Source of the DNA: Synechococcus elongatus PCC 11801
GTDB taxonomy: Bacteria; Cyanobacteriota; Cyanobacteriia; Synechococcales; Synechococcaceae
NCBI RefSeq assembly: GCF_003846445.2
Contig: NZ_CP030139.2
Location: 2,593,501-2,657,500 of the forward strand
Length of the DNA: 64,000 bases
Reading direction: 5' to 3'
Made by a program: the position numbers and the translations under genes. Below are positions 54,910 to 63,799 of this stretch, piece after piece. The first letter of the stretch is position 1; every line of letters begins with the position of its first letter. The notes beneath the pieces are model-generated. The model saw nothing but the letters and a program-made list of their open reading frames with translations. It ran no database searches and was not told where the DNA came from.

Positions 54910-55452
54910 TTGTTTCCTGCTGATTTCTTACCCCAATTATCTGAACGAATCATCTTACGTCGATTTATTGCCCAAGACTTGGAGCGCTTTGTTGGCTATC
55001 GTCAAGACCCTCGAATTAGCCGGTTTCAAGCTTGGTCTCAGTTTTCCAATGAAGATGGACAATTATTTATCAATGAAATGCAAATAGCAAAAATAGGAAT
55101 ACCAGGAGAGTGGTTTCAGATTGCGATCGCACACAAAGAGTCCAACCAGCTTATTGGAGATATTGGAATACTAATTTATGAAGACGACCCTACGACTATA
55201 GAAATTGGTTTTACGCTGAGCTATGGCGACCAAAAGAAGGGATATGCGAGAGAAGCACTAATAACTTTGATAAACTCACTATTCAAGCTTTCATCAATAA
55301 AAAAGATTGTTGCTGTCACTGATATTCGTAATGAGCGTTCTGTCAGTCTTTTGAGATATCTAGGCATGCAGCTGAGTTATGAACAAAAAACTATTTTTAA
55401 AGGTGAATCTTGTGTCGAGCAGGTTTTTAAACTGGAAAATATAGTTAGCTAA
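54910..55452 (+). CDS. GNAT acetyltransferase (RimJ/RimL-like)
   Basis: 180 residues from a TTG start (GGAG upstream). RimJ/L-type GNAT fold: LSERIILRRFIAQDLERF, WFQIAIAHKESNQLIGDIGI, IEIGFTLSYGDQKKGYAREAL (acetyl-CoA loop) and NERSVSLLRYLGM. The substrate is unknown; relatives acetylate ribosomal or other protein N-termini, or small molecules. AT-rich, with one GCGATCGC copy. Confidence 0.83.
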   Translation: MFPADFLPQLSERIILRRFIAQDLERFVGYRQDPRISRFQAWSQFSNEDGQLFINEMQIAKIGIPGEWFQIAIAHKESNQLIGDIGILIYEDDPTTIEIGFTLSYGDQKKGYAREALITLINSLFKLSSIKKIVAVTDIRNERSVSLLRYLGMQLSYEQKTIFKGESCVEQVFKLENIVS

Positions 55453-55566
55453 GTTTTTGATAATTCTTTTTAGAAAAAGTCAATAAACTAGTTGACATCA
55501 ATCATGTTTTATCTTGCTTGCTACACATTTTAGAGGCTATTGATTACATTAAATTATTCTATTAAT

Positions 55567-56145
55567 CTAGGTCGTAAAAGGAGTCCCCCACTGCCGCCAG
55601 TTCTGCTTGTTGAAGGGCGATCGCCAGTAATCAATCAAGATAGTTTCAAGTTGCTGTCGAGGTCGCGTTTGGGTTGGTGCATTCAGCCAAAAGCCAATGC
55701 CTACCTCACAAGCCAAACCATGCTGATGATGGAGTGACTGATAGCGAGCCACATAATCCTTGCAATCGTGCTCTCCCTTCCATCGCTGATTCGCCTTAAT
55801 CGTCTCGCCCACATAGAGCAATAGCGAACAGTGATAGTCAATCACAAAGTAAAGTGCCGCCGTGCCTGCACTTGCTGCTGGCCAACGCCAAAACTCCAAA
55901 CTGCGGCGACGTAACTGCCACGGATCAATACTGTGGGCAATCGCGACTGCTTCCGGCACTTGTCCAAACAAATCAGTGGCTAAAGCTGGGGGCTGCGATC
56001 GCAATGCCGATTGAAAATTGATAATCCGCTGCTTCCAAGCCTGTAACGACTCCGCCGACTGCTCATGCTCTGCTGGCGCACTGCCATAACGCGCCGCCTC
56101 CAACTCCCGCACCTGCGATCGGCCAAACAGTGGCAACTGTTCCAT
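55567..56145 (-). CDS. GIY-YIG nuclease-like protein
   Basis: 192 residues. The C-terminal half is a GIY-YIG domain: ALYFVIDYHCSLLLYVGET, then RW..EHD, a conserved Glu (QLETILIDYW) and SPFNKQNW. The N-terminal 80 residues are helical and of unknown role. Such cyanobacterial proteins are small and unstudied; DNA cleavage is a family inference. It converges with the acetyltransferase gene. Confidence 0.75.
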   Translation of the reverse strand: MEQLPLFGRSQVRELEAARYGSAPAEHEQSAESLQAWKQRIINFQSALRSQPPALATDLFGQVPEAVAIAHSIDPWQLRRRSLEFWRWPAASAGTAALYFVIDYHCSLLLYVGETIKANQRWKGEHDCKDYVARYQSLHHQHGLACEVGIGFWLNAPTQTRPRQQLETILIDYWRSPFNKQNWRQWGTPFTT

Positions 56146-56251
56146 CGTTCTTTGTCAAAGAATTCCTGCTAGATCTAGCATTCCTAAGTCTTAATTTCCA
56201 TACGGGTTTTCTTAGAAGACCCCTCTGTTGTATCGATATCGGAGGAATGCG

Positions 56252-56740
56252 GTGATCGAGATAGCACGAAAGGATGACCTTGCTGCGATCGCTGCCTTGA
56301 CGGTGAAAGCCTACGAGGAATTTGCACCCAAGTTAGCTTGTGGCGCCTGGGAAATAATGCAGAAAAATCTCCAAAATATTGAAGAAAAATCCAAGACTGC
56401 TGAGTTTTTGATCTATCGCCTAAATGACCGTATCGTTGGATCAGTTGCGTACTGTCCAGCTGGCAAGAGTGACCCAGGTATCTTTGAATCAAACATGGCC
56501 TCTCTGCTGTTGTTGGCGGTATGCCCTGAATCCAGAGGTAAAGGGATTGCCAAGGTTTTAACTAAAGCTTGCATTGAGCGAGCGCGCCGAGATGGAGCCA
56601 CAGCGATCGCCCTTTTTACTAGTGAACTTATGCAATCTGCACAGCTTCTCTATCGTGATCTTGGCTTTGTTCTAGATATAGAGTTGCCGCGGCGTTACGG
56701 CGTGCGGTACTTTCGGTTTGTGCTGAAATTCGCTACCTAA
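56252..56740 (+). CDS. GNAT acetyltransferase
   Basis: 162 residues from GTG 56252, which has GGAGGA five bases upstream. The open frame extends to 56228, but that ATG region contains the ribosome-binding site itself. GNAT features: IEIARKDDLAAIAAL, SLLLLAVCPESRGKGIAKVL (acetyl-CoA motif) and AQLLYRDLGFV. Substrate unknown. Confidence 0.85.
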   Translation: MIEIARKDDLAAIAALTVKAYEEFAPKLACGAWEIMQKNLQNIEEKSKTAEFLIYRLNDRIVGSVAYCPAGKSDPGIFESNMASLLLLAVCPESRGKGIAKVLTKACIERARRDGATAIALFTSELMQSAQLLYRDLGFVLDIELPRRYGVRYFRFVLKFAT

Positions 56741-56855
56741 TTATTGAGTGGCAAACGTCAGACTCTGCCTAGAACTACTAGGAAAAATAGTTGTTTGGCA
56801 TGATCTGCTATTCACCTTTTATAGATAAGTTAAAACCTCTCAATCATGAGTTGAT

Positions 56856-57446
56856 TTAAAAACGTAGGAAAGGAAGCCACTGGGCGATCGCCTCGGGAGG
56901 AAGTTGTAAGCGTCGCTGAAAATCTGCCACGTCTTGATAAGGACCACGTAGCAATCGCTGATGGATAATTTCACGAGCGATCGCCTCATTCACCCCCGGT
57001 AGGGTCTGCAGGATCTCCGGATATTTTGCTCGATTCACCCAACAAGGAATGATCGCAACTTCTGGCTCTGAATCGTAATAGCGAAACACCAGAATCGGCG
57101 CGATCGCATTCAGTTGGTTAACGCCTAACCCTAAAGCTTGGGCAACATCTTCTAGCTCTGCAAAGAAGAAGCCTTGCTGCCGTAGCTGCACCAAGAGTTG
57201 TGCTTGTGTGGGCGTCATCTCTGGCAGCCGTAGCCAGTCCTCAACAGCCGCGCAGTTGACATCTAACCGCAGCCCTAAACTCGCGGCCACTTCCACTTCC
57301 AGCGCATTCTGAAAGCGATAGTTCGGGTTTTGCTGCAAGCGTTGCTGCAGGACTTGTTGCAGTTGTCGCCAAGCAGGAGAAGGGCGATCGCGCTGACTGG
57401 TCGCCCACTGTTGCAGGGGTTTGAACCAAGCCGCGATCGCCTCCAT
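56856..57446 (-). CDS. Helix-hairpin-helix (ComEA-like) protein
   Basis: 196 residues with two HhH modules (about 60-105: RLDVNCAAVEDWLRLPEMTPTQ; about 140-185: VNRAKYPEILQTLPGVNEAIA). There is no signal peptide or TM, so unlike classic ComEA it would be cytoplasmic. DNA binding is likely. It lies eight bases downstream of the UbiB-like kinase gene. Confidence 0.8.
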   Translation of the reverse strand: MEAIAAWFKPLQQWATSQRDRPSPAWRQLQQVLQQRLQQNPNYRFQNALEVEVAASLGLRLDVNCAAVEDWLRLPEMTPTQAQLLVQLRQQGFFFAELEDVAQALGLGVNQLNAIAPILVFRYYDSEPEVAIIPCWVNRAKYPEILQTLPGVNEAIAREIIHQRLLRGPYQDVADFQRRLQLPPEAIAQWLPFLRF

Positions 57447-57454
57447 AGTTGCTC

Positions 57455-59203
57455 CTAGCTGTTGCTAACGTTCCCCATCCGTTCACTGCGGCGCAGGCGC
57501 AATTGCGTCCGAATCAACAGCCCCAGCGGAATCAATCCCACTCCAAACGGTGCGATCGCCAGTAATGGCAGTGCGCTCAAACTAACAATGGCAGAGCCAA
57601 CCCACAGCGCTGACGTCAGAATTGCCCAAGTCTGGCTTTGCTGCGTCAGTAAGAGGCGACGTAACAAGCGATCGCTCTCGCTAGCACGTACGCGCACACG
57701 CAAATCGCCCTGCTCTAACTTGTCCAGCGTGTCATCCAAGCGGCGTGGGAGGCCCAAGGCTGAGTTGCCCACCGCAAGGGCTTGACGACTGAACTCATTC
57801 AACAAACCAGCGGCATTGGGGGTAGCGTCAGACATAATCTCTAGGGCGTAGGGTTTGGCGACCGTCATGAAATTGAAGTCGGGATCTAAGCCTTTGCCAA
57901 CCCCTTCCAGAGTCGAAAAAGCTCGCATCACAAAGGTAAAGGTAGCGGGAAAACGAAACGGCTGGTCGTAGGCAATCTCGTAAATATCGTCGCTAATCGC
58001 ACTGATCGATTGGCCTTCGAAGGGGCGATCGAGGAAGTTGTCGAGCAGGTATTGCACCGATCGCCGCACAGGACCCAAATCGCCCGTTGGCAACAGCGCC
58101 CCAAGTTCAACTAGGGCGCTGACAATATCATCAGCATCTTTGCGGGCAATGCCCAAGAAGACCTGCATCAACTTACTGCGGACATCGGTGCGAATCTCGC
58201 CCATCATGCCGAAGTCGTAGAAAATTAGGCGACCCGTAGGGCTAACGGCTAAGTTGCCCGGATGCGGATCGGCATGGAAGAAGCCGTGGTTGAGCACTTG
58301 GCGAAGATAGGCTTCCGCGTTGAGCTGCGAAATTTTCTGGCGATCGAGGTTGGCAGCTTCCAGCGCCGTGTAGTCACTGATTTTGATGCCGGGCAGATAT
58401 TCCAGCGTCAGCACCCGCGGACTGGCATAGCGCCAATAGACACGCGGCACCAGCAACCAATCACAGTCCCGAAAGTCGCGCCGGAAGCGATCGGCATTGC
58501 GACCCTCGCGCAGATAGTCGGTTTCTTGCCAGAGGATGCGGCAGCACTCTTCGTAAATGCCCACCCAGTCTCGCCCTTGGCCCCAACGGCGATGGCGCTG
58601 AAAGTATTCGGCAATGCCCCGCAGAATCGCCAAATCCACGGTGAACAATTGCTGGAGGCCGGGGCGTTGAACCTTGACCACCACAGCTTCGCCGGTTTTC
58701 AGACGAGCGCGGTGCACCTGTCCTAAGCTGGCAGCTGCGAGAGGAACCGGATCAAAGTCGCTGAATAGTGCTTCAGGACTCGCCCCTAACTCACTGGTCA
58801 GGATCTGTTGGACTTGTTCCAGATCGAAGGCTGGGACTTGATCCTGCAGCTTCGAGAGTTCTTCGACATACTCGGCTGGAAACAGATCAGCCCGCGTTGA
58901 AAATAGCTGTCCGACTTTAATAAAGGTCGGTCCCAGATCCAGACAGGTTTCGCGAATCCAACTGGCTAATCTGCGGCGGCGTTGGTTTTGGCGATCGCTG
59001 CTGAACCCCCCAAGATAGGTCCAAGGACGCTGGATCAACCAGAGTCGGAAGCTGAGCAGCAGCACAAACCGCCAGATATCGGCACTGCGCTGCCAGCGCG
59101 GATAGCGCCGCCGATCCCAGCGATAGCGACGACGCGGTGGCATGGGCGGCGAGGGAGCCGCAGCGATCGCGGCTGACTCAACAGAGAGAGCAGTCACAGC
59201 CAC
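57455..59203 (-). CDS. ABC1/UbiB family atypical kinase
   Basis: 582 residues from GTG 59203. The KxGQ box (LGPTFIKVGQLFSTR), the Ala-rich nucleotide loop AAASLGQVHRA, VVKVQRPG, the HRD-like HADPHPGN and YDFGMMGEI. Two C-terminal TM segments. ABC1 kinases support quinone (plastoquinone, tocopherol) synthesis or turnover in cyanobacteria and plastids. It directly follows the 111-residue gene (stop at 59204). Confidence 0.92.
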   Translation of the reverse strand: MAVTALSVESAAIAAAPSPPMPPRRRYRWDRRRYPRWQRSADIWRFVLLLSFRLWLIQRPWTYLGGFSSDRQNQRRRRLASWIRETCLDLGPTFIKVGQLFSTRADLFPAEYVEELSKLQDQVPAFDLEQVQQILTSELGASPEALFSDFDPVPLAAASLGQVHRARLKTGEAVVVKVQRPGLQQLFTVDLAILRGIAEYFQRHRRWGQGRDWVGIYEECCRILWQETDYLREGRNADRFRRDFRDCDWLLVPRVYWRYASPRVLTLEYLPGIKISDYTALEAANLDRQKISQLNAEAYLRQVLNHGFFHADPHPGNLAVSPTGRLIFYDFGMMGEIRTDVRSKLMQVFLGIARKDADDIVSALVELGALLPTGDLGPVRRSVQYLLDNFLDRPFEGQSISAISDDIYEIAYDQPFRFPATFTFVMRAFSTLEGVGKGLDPDFNFMTVAKPYALEIMSDATPNAAGLLNEFSRQALAVGNSALGLPRRLDDTLDKLEQGDLRVRVRASESDRLLRRLLLTQQSQTWAILTSALWVGSAIVSLSALPLLAIAPFGVGLIPLGLLIRTQLRLRRSERMGNVSNS

Positions 59204-59539
59204 CTAGTCTGAAAGGGATTGGCGATACTGCTGCAGGGCAAACCGGGTCGCAGCAATTTCCGCTCGCAGGTCATCCAACAGAGCTTGCAGATCAACAGGA
59301 GGTTGGCTGGCGGATGCAGGGTCTTGCTCCAGATCCGTCTCGGTTTGCTGAATCACTTCCCGCACAAACTGTTGCAGCGTCTGTCGGTACTCCGCTTCCC
59401 AAATGCCGAAGTCACTGAGGCGATCAGCTACCACTTCGCCGAGGGCGCGCTGAAATTCACGGACGAGCGATCGCCCCAAGAAAAAGGCTTCCCGACTGGG
59501 ATCGGACGGAGCAGACAAGATGGCGTTAACAAACGGCAA
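59204..59539 (-). CDS. Small conserved protein upstream of the ABC1 kinase
   Basis: 111 residues, mostly helical: PSREAFFLGRSLVREFQRAL, YRQTLQQFVREVIQQTETDL, and a helical end (LLDDLRAEIAATRFALQQYR). The FFxGR...LRxFxEEV pattern recalls cyanobacterial thylakoid-associated proteins of the DUF6825 type, but I hold this loosely. Its stop abuts the kinase start, so the pair is co-translated and may work together in the membrane. Confidence 0.7.
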   Translation of the reverse strand: MPFVNAILSAPSDPSREAFFLGRSLVREFQRALGEVVADRLSDFGIWEAEYRQTLQQFVREVIQQTETDLEQDPASASQPPVDLQALLDDLRAEIAATRFALQQYRQSLSD

Positions 59540-59586
59540 CAGCGGTCATTATAGCGATCGCGCTTGGTCGGGCTCTGCCGCGATCG

Positions 59587-60159
59587 CTACTGGAGCGGGG
59601 GTGCAGTTGGGCTTGGAGCAGTGGGCTCAGGCATCGAAGGTGCGCTTGGCTCTAGATTTGGGACTGGTGTCGGCTCGGGAGTCGCCCAACTCGGATCGGT
59701 TGCACTCAAGGGTGGCTCTGCAAACGTAGGGTCGGTGACAGGCGGCTCTGCTTGTTCTGCGATCGGATCAAAGGGCGCTTCGATCACAGGGTCAGGCACA
59801 ATCGCCGTGGAAGGTGGGGCAGACCAAGTATCAATACCGGCTGGCGGGTCTACAGCGCCGTGGCGACTTTCCAAAGCACTGTAGGAGGTACCAGGGAAAG
59901 TGGCCTCCGGAAAATCCTGTTCACTCTGCAAAATCGTCGCCATGGGGTTAAATGTCGGGCGACTGAAGCGCAGAGTCAGGGCAAAACTTGCACCAAAACC
60001 ACAGCCGATCGCGATCGCTAACCAAACCCCGCCCCAGACTGCTGGCCGACGAGATTGCTGTACTGAGGAGCTGACGGGGCGTCTCTGTCCCGATTGCGGA
60101 GCCACAGCCCGAGGTTGCTTCGGAGAAACAAGCACCGTGCGATCTTCGGGACGACTCAT
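59587..60159 (-). CDS. Single-pass membrane protein with Pro-rich extracytoplasmic tail
   Basis: 190 residues: a basic N-terminus (about 1-40), one TM helix (VWGGVWLAIAIGCGFGASFAL) and a low-complexity tail rich in Pro, Ala, Glu and Ser (about 85-190). No domain is recognised. The tail resembles wall-spanning spacers. Unknown role. Confidence 0.7.
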   Translation of the reverse strand: MSRPEDRTVLVSPKQPRAVAPQSGQRRPVSSSVQQSRRPAVWGGVWLAIAIGCGFGASFALTLRFSRPTFNPMATILQSEQDFPEATFPGTSYSALESRHGAVDPPAGIDTWSAPPSTAIVPDPVIEAPFDPIAEQAEPPVTDPTFAEPPLSATDPSWATPEPTPVPNLEPSAPSMPEPTAPSPTAPPLQ

Positions 60160-60222
60160 CGGGGTGGTCTCATGAATGGGGCTGAGCAGGGCAGATGGTC
60201 ATCAGACGCGATCGCCCACAAG

Positions 60223-60714
60223 CTAACGATAGTTGGTGAACTGCAGTGGTGCGGGGACATCCTGTTGCTTGAGGTATTGAATCACAGTCTGCAAGTCATC
60301 CTTGGATTTTGCGCTGACGCGCAGTGCATCGCCCTGAATGGAAACCTGCACTTTCTTAAATTGGTCACGAATTTGCTTGGACAGATCCTTTGCGAGTTCA
60401 GTACTCAGGCCGCGCTGGAGCGTGATCACTTGACGCACGCGATTGCCGCTGGCAGTTTCCACTTTGCCAAAGTCGAAGATTTTCAGGGAAAGGTTGCGTT
60501 TGGCGACTTTGGTTTGCAGCAAGGTAACAACTGCATCCAAGCTGAATTCGCTGTCGGTATTGATTGTGAGTGTATCCGCTGTCAGATCCAGCGTTGTTGT
60601 GGAATCTTTGAGGTCGTAGCGGTTGTTAATTTCACGCCGCGCCTGATCAACAGCATTGACCAGTTCTTGCTGATCGAAGTCGCTAACGACGTCAAAAGAG
60701 CTTGCAGTGGCCAT
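60223..60714 (-). CDS. YajQ family nucleotide-binding protein
   Basis: 163 residues, starting [20 protein letters not shown], with two ferredoxin-like halves ([40 protein letters not shown]). Family members bind RNA, tRNA or cyclic di-GMP. The PAS-GGDEF-EAL enzyme elsewhere in this window makes c-di-GMP binding worth testing. Confidence 0.92.
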   Translation of the reverse strand: MATASSFDVVSDFDQQELVNAVDQARREINNRYDLKDSTTTLDLTADTLTINTDSEFSLDAVVTLLQTKVAKRNLSLKIFDFGKVETASGNRVRQVITLQRGLSTELAKDLSKQIRDQFKKVQVSIQGDALRVSAKSKDDLQTVIQYLKQQDVPAPLQFTNYR

Positions 60715-60790
60715 GGCGATTTAAGAACAACAACACAAATCATCCGATCGCAAGGCGATCAGTGAGGCAGGAAAAGGATAGCGAGCACCG

Positions 60791-61309
60791 TCAGTCGAAG
60801 TAGAACAGCGTGACGAGGTGATGCTGATCCTCAGCGTAGCGACAGGTATCCAAAAGGGTGTGGCTGTCGTGGAAGGCAAAGCAGATCAACTGCTGGCAGC
60901 GGGTCACGATCGCCTGGTTGCAGAGGGTGCTAGCTTCTGCCAAGGACAGGTGATCGTTTTCAGGATTTTCGACGAGGTGGATGACCTTCTCGAGCTGCTC
61001 CCGTGACTCGCGAGGTTGGCGATCGAGGCTTTGGGGCAAGATTACTGTCAGCAGGTTGGGATCAGCTCGCATCGCGCCTCGGATGACCGCTGCATTCGTT
61101 CCCTGCGCCCCCGAGGTCATCAAGCGATTGCCCGCCAACACAAGGGCGTAGCTCATCATTTCGATCAGGTGTTGATGCGTGATCGGAACGTGGCGAGAAC
61201 CGAGAATTGCTACACGCTTGGAGCTGGTTTGCTGAATGGCAGCTAGCTCCTGAGCGAGCTCGTCAATGCGATCGAGCTTAGGAATATCGAGGTCGATGGA
61301 CTGGCTCAA
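60791..61309 (-). CDS. LOG/DprA-fold Rossmann protein
   Basis: 172 residues. RVAILGSRHVPITHQHLIEM and MTSGAQGTNAAVIRGA are DprA/LOG-like nucleotide-binding segments. The N-terminal SAM domain of true DprA is missing. Cyanobacteria carry this conserved stand-alone protein; whether it binds DNA or acts on nucleotides is unknown. Confidence 0.75.
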   Translation of the reverse strand: MSQSIDLDIPKLDRIDELAQELAAIQQTSSKRVAILGSRHVPITHQHLIEMMSYALVLAGNRLMTSGAQGTNAAVIRGAMRADPNLLTVILPQSLDRQPRESREQLEKVIHLVENPENDHLSLAEASTLCNQAIVTRCQQLICFAFHDSHTLLDTCRYAEDQHHLVTLFYFD

Positions 61310-61610
61310 CGTCGAAACGATCGCAACGGCTTGCCCATTTTACAGCAACCCTTGAGCCACTCGTTTCCCCTGCGCGATTGCAAGGTAGAGCCATCGTCAA
61401 GTCAATTAGGACACCTTAATCGAGGTGATGACCTGAAGTTTTCAGAGACGCGAAAAGTCTTGTGGGTTGCTAAGACGACTCTGATCACGGCAGCAAACCT
61501 TTCTGTCGTTCCCAGTCTCCTCAGAAAGCAACGCATGTTATCTGCCAATTCTGCCCTCATTGGCAAATAGAGCAGAAGCAGGAGGCTAGTTTGTAAATCG
61601 ATCGCAGTGA
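61310..61610. other. 301-bp gap, no clear feature
   Basis: I see no convincing gene, RNA or terminator. A 79-codon open frame on the + strand lacks a ribosome-binding site and family resemblance. The minus strand should carry the promoter of the LOG-like gene's neighbour downstream and the 3' end of the pabC transcript is not here. Confidence 0.5.
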
Positions 61611-62405
61611 TTAGCGTTGCAGGTGTTCAAAGCGCGATCGCCAGTCCTCTAAATCAGTCTTTAGCGCCCGACCATCCCAGTGGCTGACGGGGCGAAAACT
61701 GAGGCTATTGCTGAGGGCGATCGCATTAATCTGATCTCGTTGTGACCAAGCGATCGAAGCTTCCTGTGCCCAGCCGGTTGCGAGCAAGCGCTGTCGCACA
61801 ATTCCGGGCAAGGCCCCATCGCTGAGGGGCGGAGTCCACCAATGATCGTTCAGGCGGACAAAGACATTGGCTGCTGCCGCTTCGCTGAGGCGATCGCTCG
61901 GGGTCAGCAACAGGGCTTCATCCGCTTGCTGCTGTTCAGCCTCCTGACGCGCCAAAACATTTTCCAGATAGCTGAGGGTTTTGAAGCGCGACAGAATTGA
62001 CTCAGGGCAACGGCGAACGGTTTGAGCCGTCACTAGGCGCAGCGGCTGGAACTGCGGTTGACTCAGGCTCGGCACAATCACCAGCAATGGCTGTAGCGGA
62101 TCCGGCGATTGTAAGCCGCGCTGCCCACAGCCGCGGGTCAGGGTCACCCGTAGAGCTCCCGTCTCGAGCTGATTGCGATCGACTGTGGCTTGCAGTAGGT
62201 CAAGGCTTGCATCCGGTAGCAGAGGAAACCTTAGCTGCTGGGCACTATTCGTCAGGCGCTGCCAATGTTGCTCAGCCAGACAAACCCGCCCTTGCCAGAC
62301 CAGCAAGGTCTCGAATAGCCCATCGCCCAAGCTAAAACCGCGATCGCTGACGGCGATCGTCAGGTCTTTTGTCGGGATCCACTCGCCGTTGCAGTAGCCA
62401 ATCAT
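61611..62405 (-). CDS. pabC: Aminodeoxychorismate lyase (class IV aminotransferase)
   Basis: 264 residues. Class IV PLP fold: YCNGEWIPTKDLTIAVSDRGFSLGDGLFETLLV, PLP lysine in FKTLSYLENVLARQEA, and a pyrophosphate-binding loop near the end (NAIALSNSLSFRPV). It cleaves aminodeoxychorismate to 4-aminobenzoate and pyruvate in folate synthesis. Overlaps pabB by ATGA, which favours PabC over branched-chain or D-amino acid transaminases. Confidence 0.87.
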   Translation of the reverse strand: MIGYCNGEWIPTKDLTIAVSDRGFSLGDGLFETLLVWQGRVCLAEQHWQRLTNSAQQLRFPLLPDASLDLLQATVDRNQLETGALRVTLTRGCGQRGLQSPDPLQPLLVIVPSLSQPQFQPLRLVTAQTVRRCPESILSRFKTLSYLENVLARQEAEQQQADEALLLTPSDRLSEAAAANVFVRLNDHWWTPPLSDGALPGIVRQRLLATGWAQEASIAWSQRDQINAIALSNSLSFRPVSHWDGRALKTDLEDWRSRFEHLQR

Positions 62406-63799
62406 CTGGGTTGCAGCGATCGCAGTAAGGGTTGGACCTTGACTTGCATCTCAGCGTATTCCTCCAGCGGATCAGAGTCGGCAACGATGCCGCAGCCAGC
62501 TTGAGCAAGGACTTGCCCTTGGCTGAGTTGCAGCGTCCGAATCAGAATGCTGGCATCTAGGCTGCCATCGAAGCCGAGCCAAAAGAGGCTGCCACAGTAG
62601 GCTTGGCGGGGAATTGGCTCAAGATCATGGATGATCTCCATCGAGCGGATTTTGGGGGCGCCCGTAATCGATCCACCCGGAAAGGTGGCCTGCAACAAAT
62701 CCACCGCCGTCAAGCCCGATCGCAGCTGACCAATCACCTGTGAGGTGAGGTGATGGACATGCTCATAGCTTTCCAGTTGGCAGAGTTGAGGTACCTGAAT
62801 GGAGTGAGGACGGCAAACGCGACCCAGATCGTTGCGCAGCAAGTCAACGATCATCACATTTTCTGCTCGATCCTTCTCGCTAGCCTGCAAGTCTGCTGCC
62901 CACTGGCGATCGCGAGCAGGATCTGCGCTGCGGGGACGCGTTCCCTTGATCGGGCGCGTTTCCACCCATCCATCGCGATCGAGACGAAGAAAGCGCTCGG
63001 GCGACACCGAGAGCAACTGAAAATCACCACCGGCAAAGTAGGCCGAAAAGGGTTCAGGGCTGAGCTGATAGAGCCGTCGATACAGCTGCCAAGGGCTCAA
63101 ATCCGTCGGTAACTGGGCGCGAAAAGCCGTAGTCAGGTTGGCTTGAAAGATATCGCCGGCACGAATGTGGCGTTGGACGCGATCGACAGCTTGGCAAAAG
63201 TCAGCCTGGGTTTGCAGAGCTTGCCAAGAACTCTGGAGCTGCCAATCAGGCGGTGTCAAAGGCGGGGCTGAGACGAGGCGATCGCAGACCCATTGCAGTC
63301 GTTGTTCAGCCCGCTGCTGGCGATCGCGGGGATCCTGCAGCGGCAGGCCTGAGGAGAATACCCACGTGCGTTGCTGCTGGCGATCGCAGGCGACCACCAA
63401 GTCATAGAGGCCAAAAGACCAAAGCGGCAGGACTGGCTCGACAGGTTTCGGTGTCGGGAGTCGCTCCAGCCAAGCGCCGCACTCATAGGCTAAAAAACCG
63501 CAGATGCCGCCCTGAAATGGAGGGAGATCGGGATTGGGATCCGCTTGCCACTCCACGGCAGCCAGTGCTGTCGCCAAGGCTTGAAAAGGATCAGCCGTAA
63601 CTTCAAGGCTATCGCCCTGCTGAGTGGCATAGGGCGATAGACAGAGATAGGCATAGCGGCTTTCGGGTGTTGCCGGTTCTCCTAGGTCGAGCAAAACAGC
63701 GTGACGATCTTGGGCAAAAGGAGAAAATGCTTGCTGCGGATCGCACCAAGCGATCTCGCGCACCAAAGGTTGCACCACTCGACTGCCGATTGCGGTCAT
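62402..63799 (-). CDS. pabB: Aminodeoxychorismate synthase component I
   Basis: 465 residues, chorismate-binding family. The active-site block SILIRTLQL and [33 protein letters not shown] and [17 protein letters not shown] are diagnostic. The PIKGTRPR Lys is characteristic of PabB-type over TrpE-type (PIAGT). It makes aminodeoxychorismate from chorismate. It is sandwiched between queC and pabC with ATGA overlaps at both ends. The PabA glutaminase is not here. Confidence 0.92.
   Translation of the reverse strand: MTAIGSRVVQPLVREIAWCDPQQAFSPFAQDRHAVLLDLGEPATPESRYAYLCLSPYATQQGDSLEVTADPFQALATALAAVEWQADPNPDLPPFQGGICGFLAYECGAWLERLPTPKPVEPVLPLWSFGLYDLVVACDRQQQRTWVFSSGLPLQDPRDRQQRAEQRLQWVCDRLVSAPPLTPPDWQLQSSWQALQTQADFCQAVDRVQRHIRAGDIFQANLTTAFRAQLPTDLSPWQLYRRLYQLSPEPFSAYFAGGDFQLLSVSPERFLRLDRDGWVETRPIKGTRPRSADPARDRQWAADLQASEKDRAENVMIVDLLRNDLGRVCRPHSIQVPQLCQLESYEHVHHLTSQVIGQLRSGLTAVDLLQATFPGGSITGAPKIRSMEIIHDLEPIPRQAYCGSLFWLGFDGSLDASILIRTLQLSQGQVLAQAGCGIVADSDPLEEYAEMQVKVQPLLRSLQPR

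Noticed and set aside
61331-61570. 79-codon + strand frame in the gap before pabC
   Set aside because: No ribosome-binding site, no family likeness, composition like non-coding DNA.
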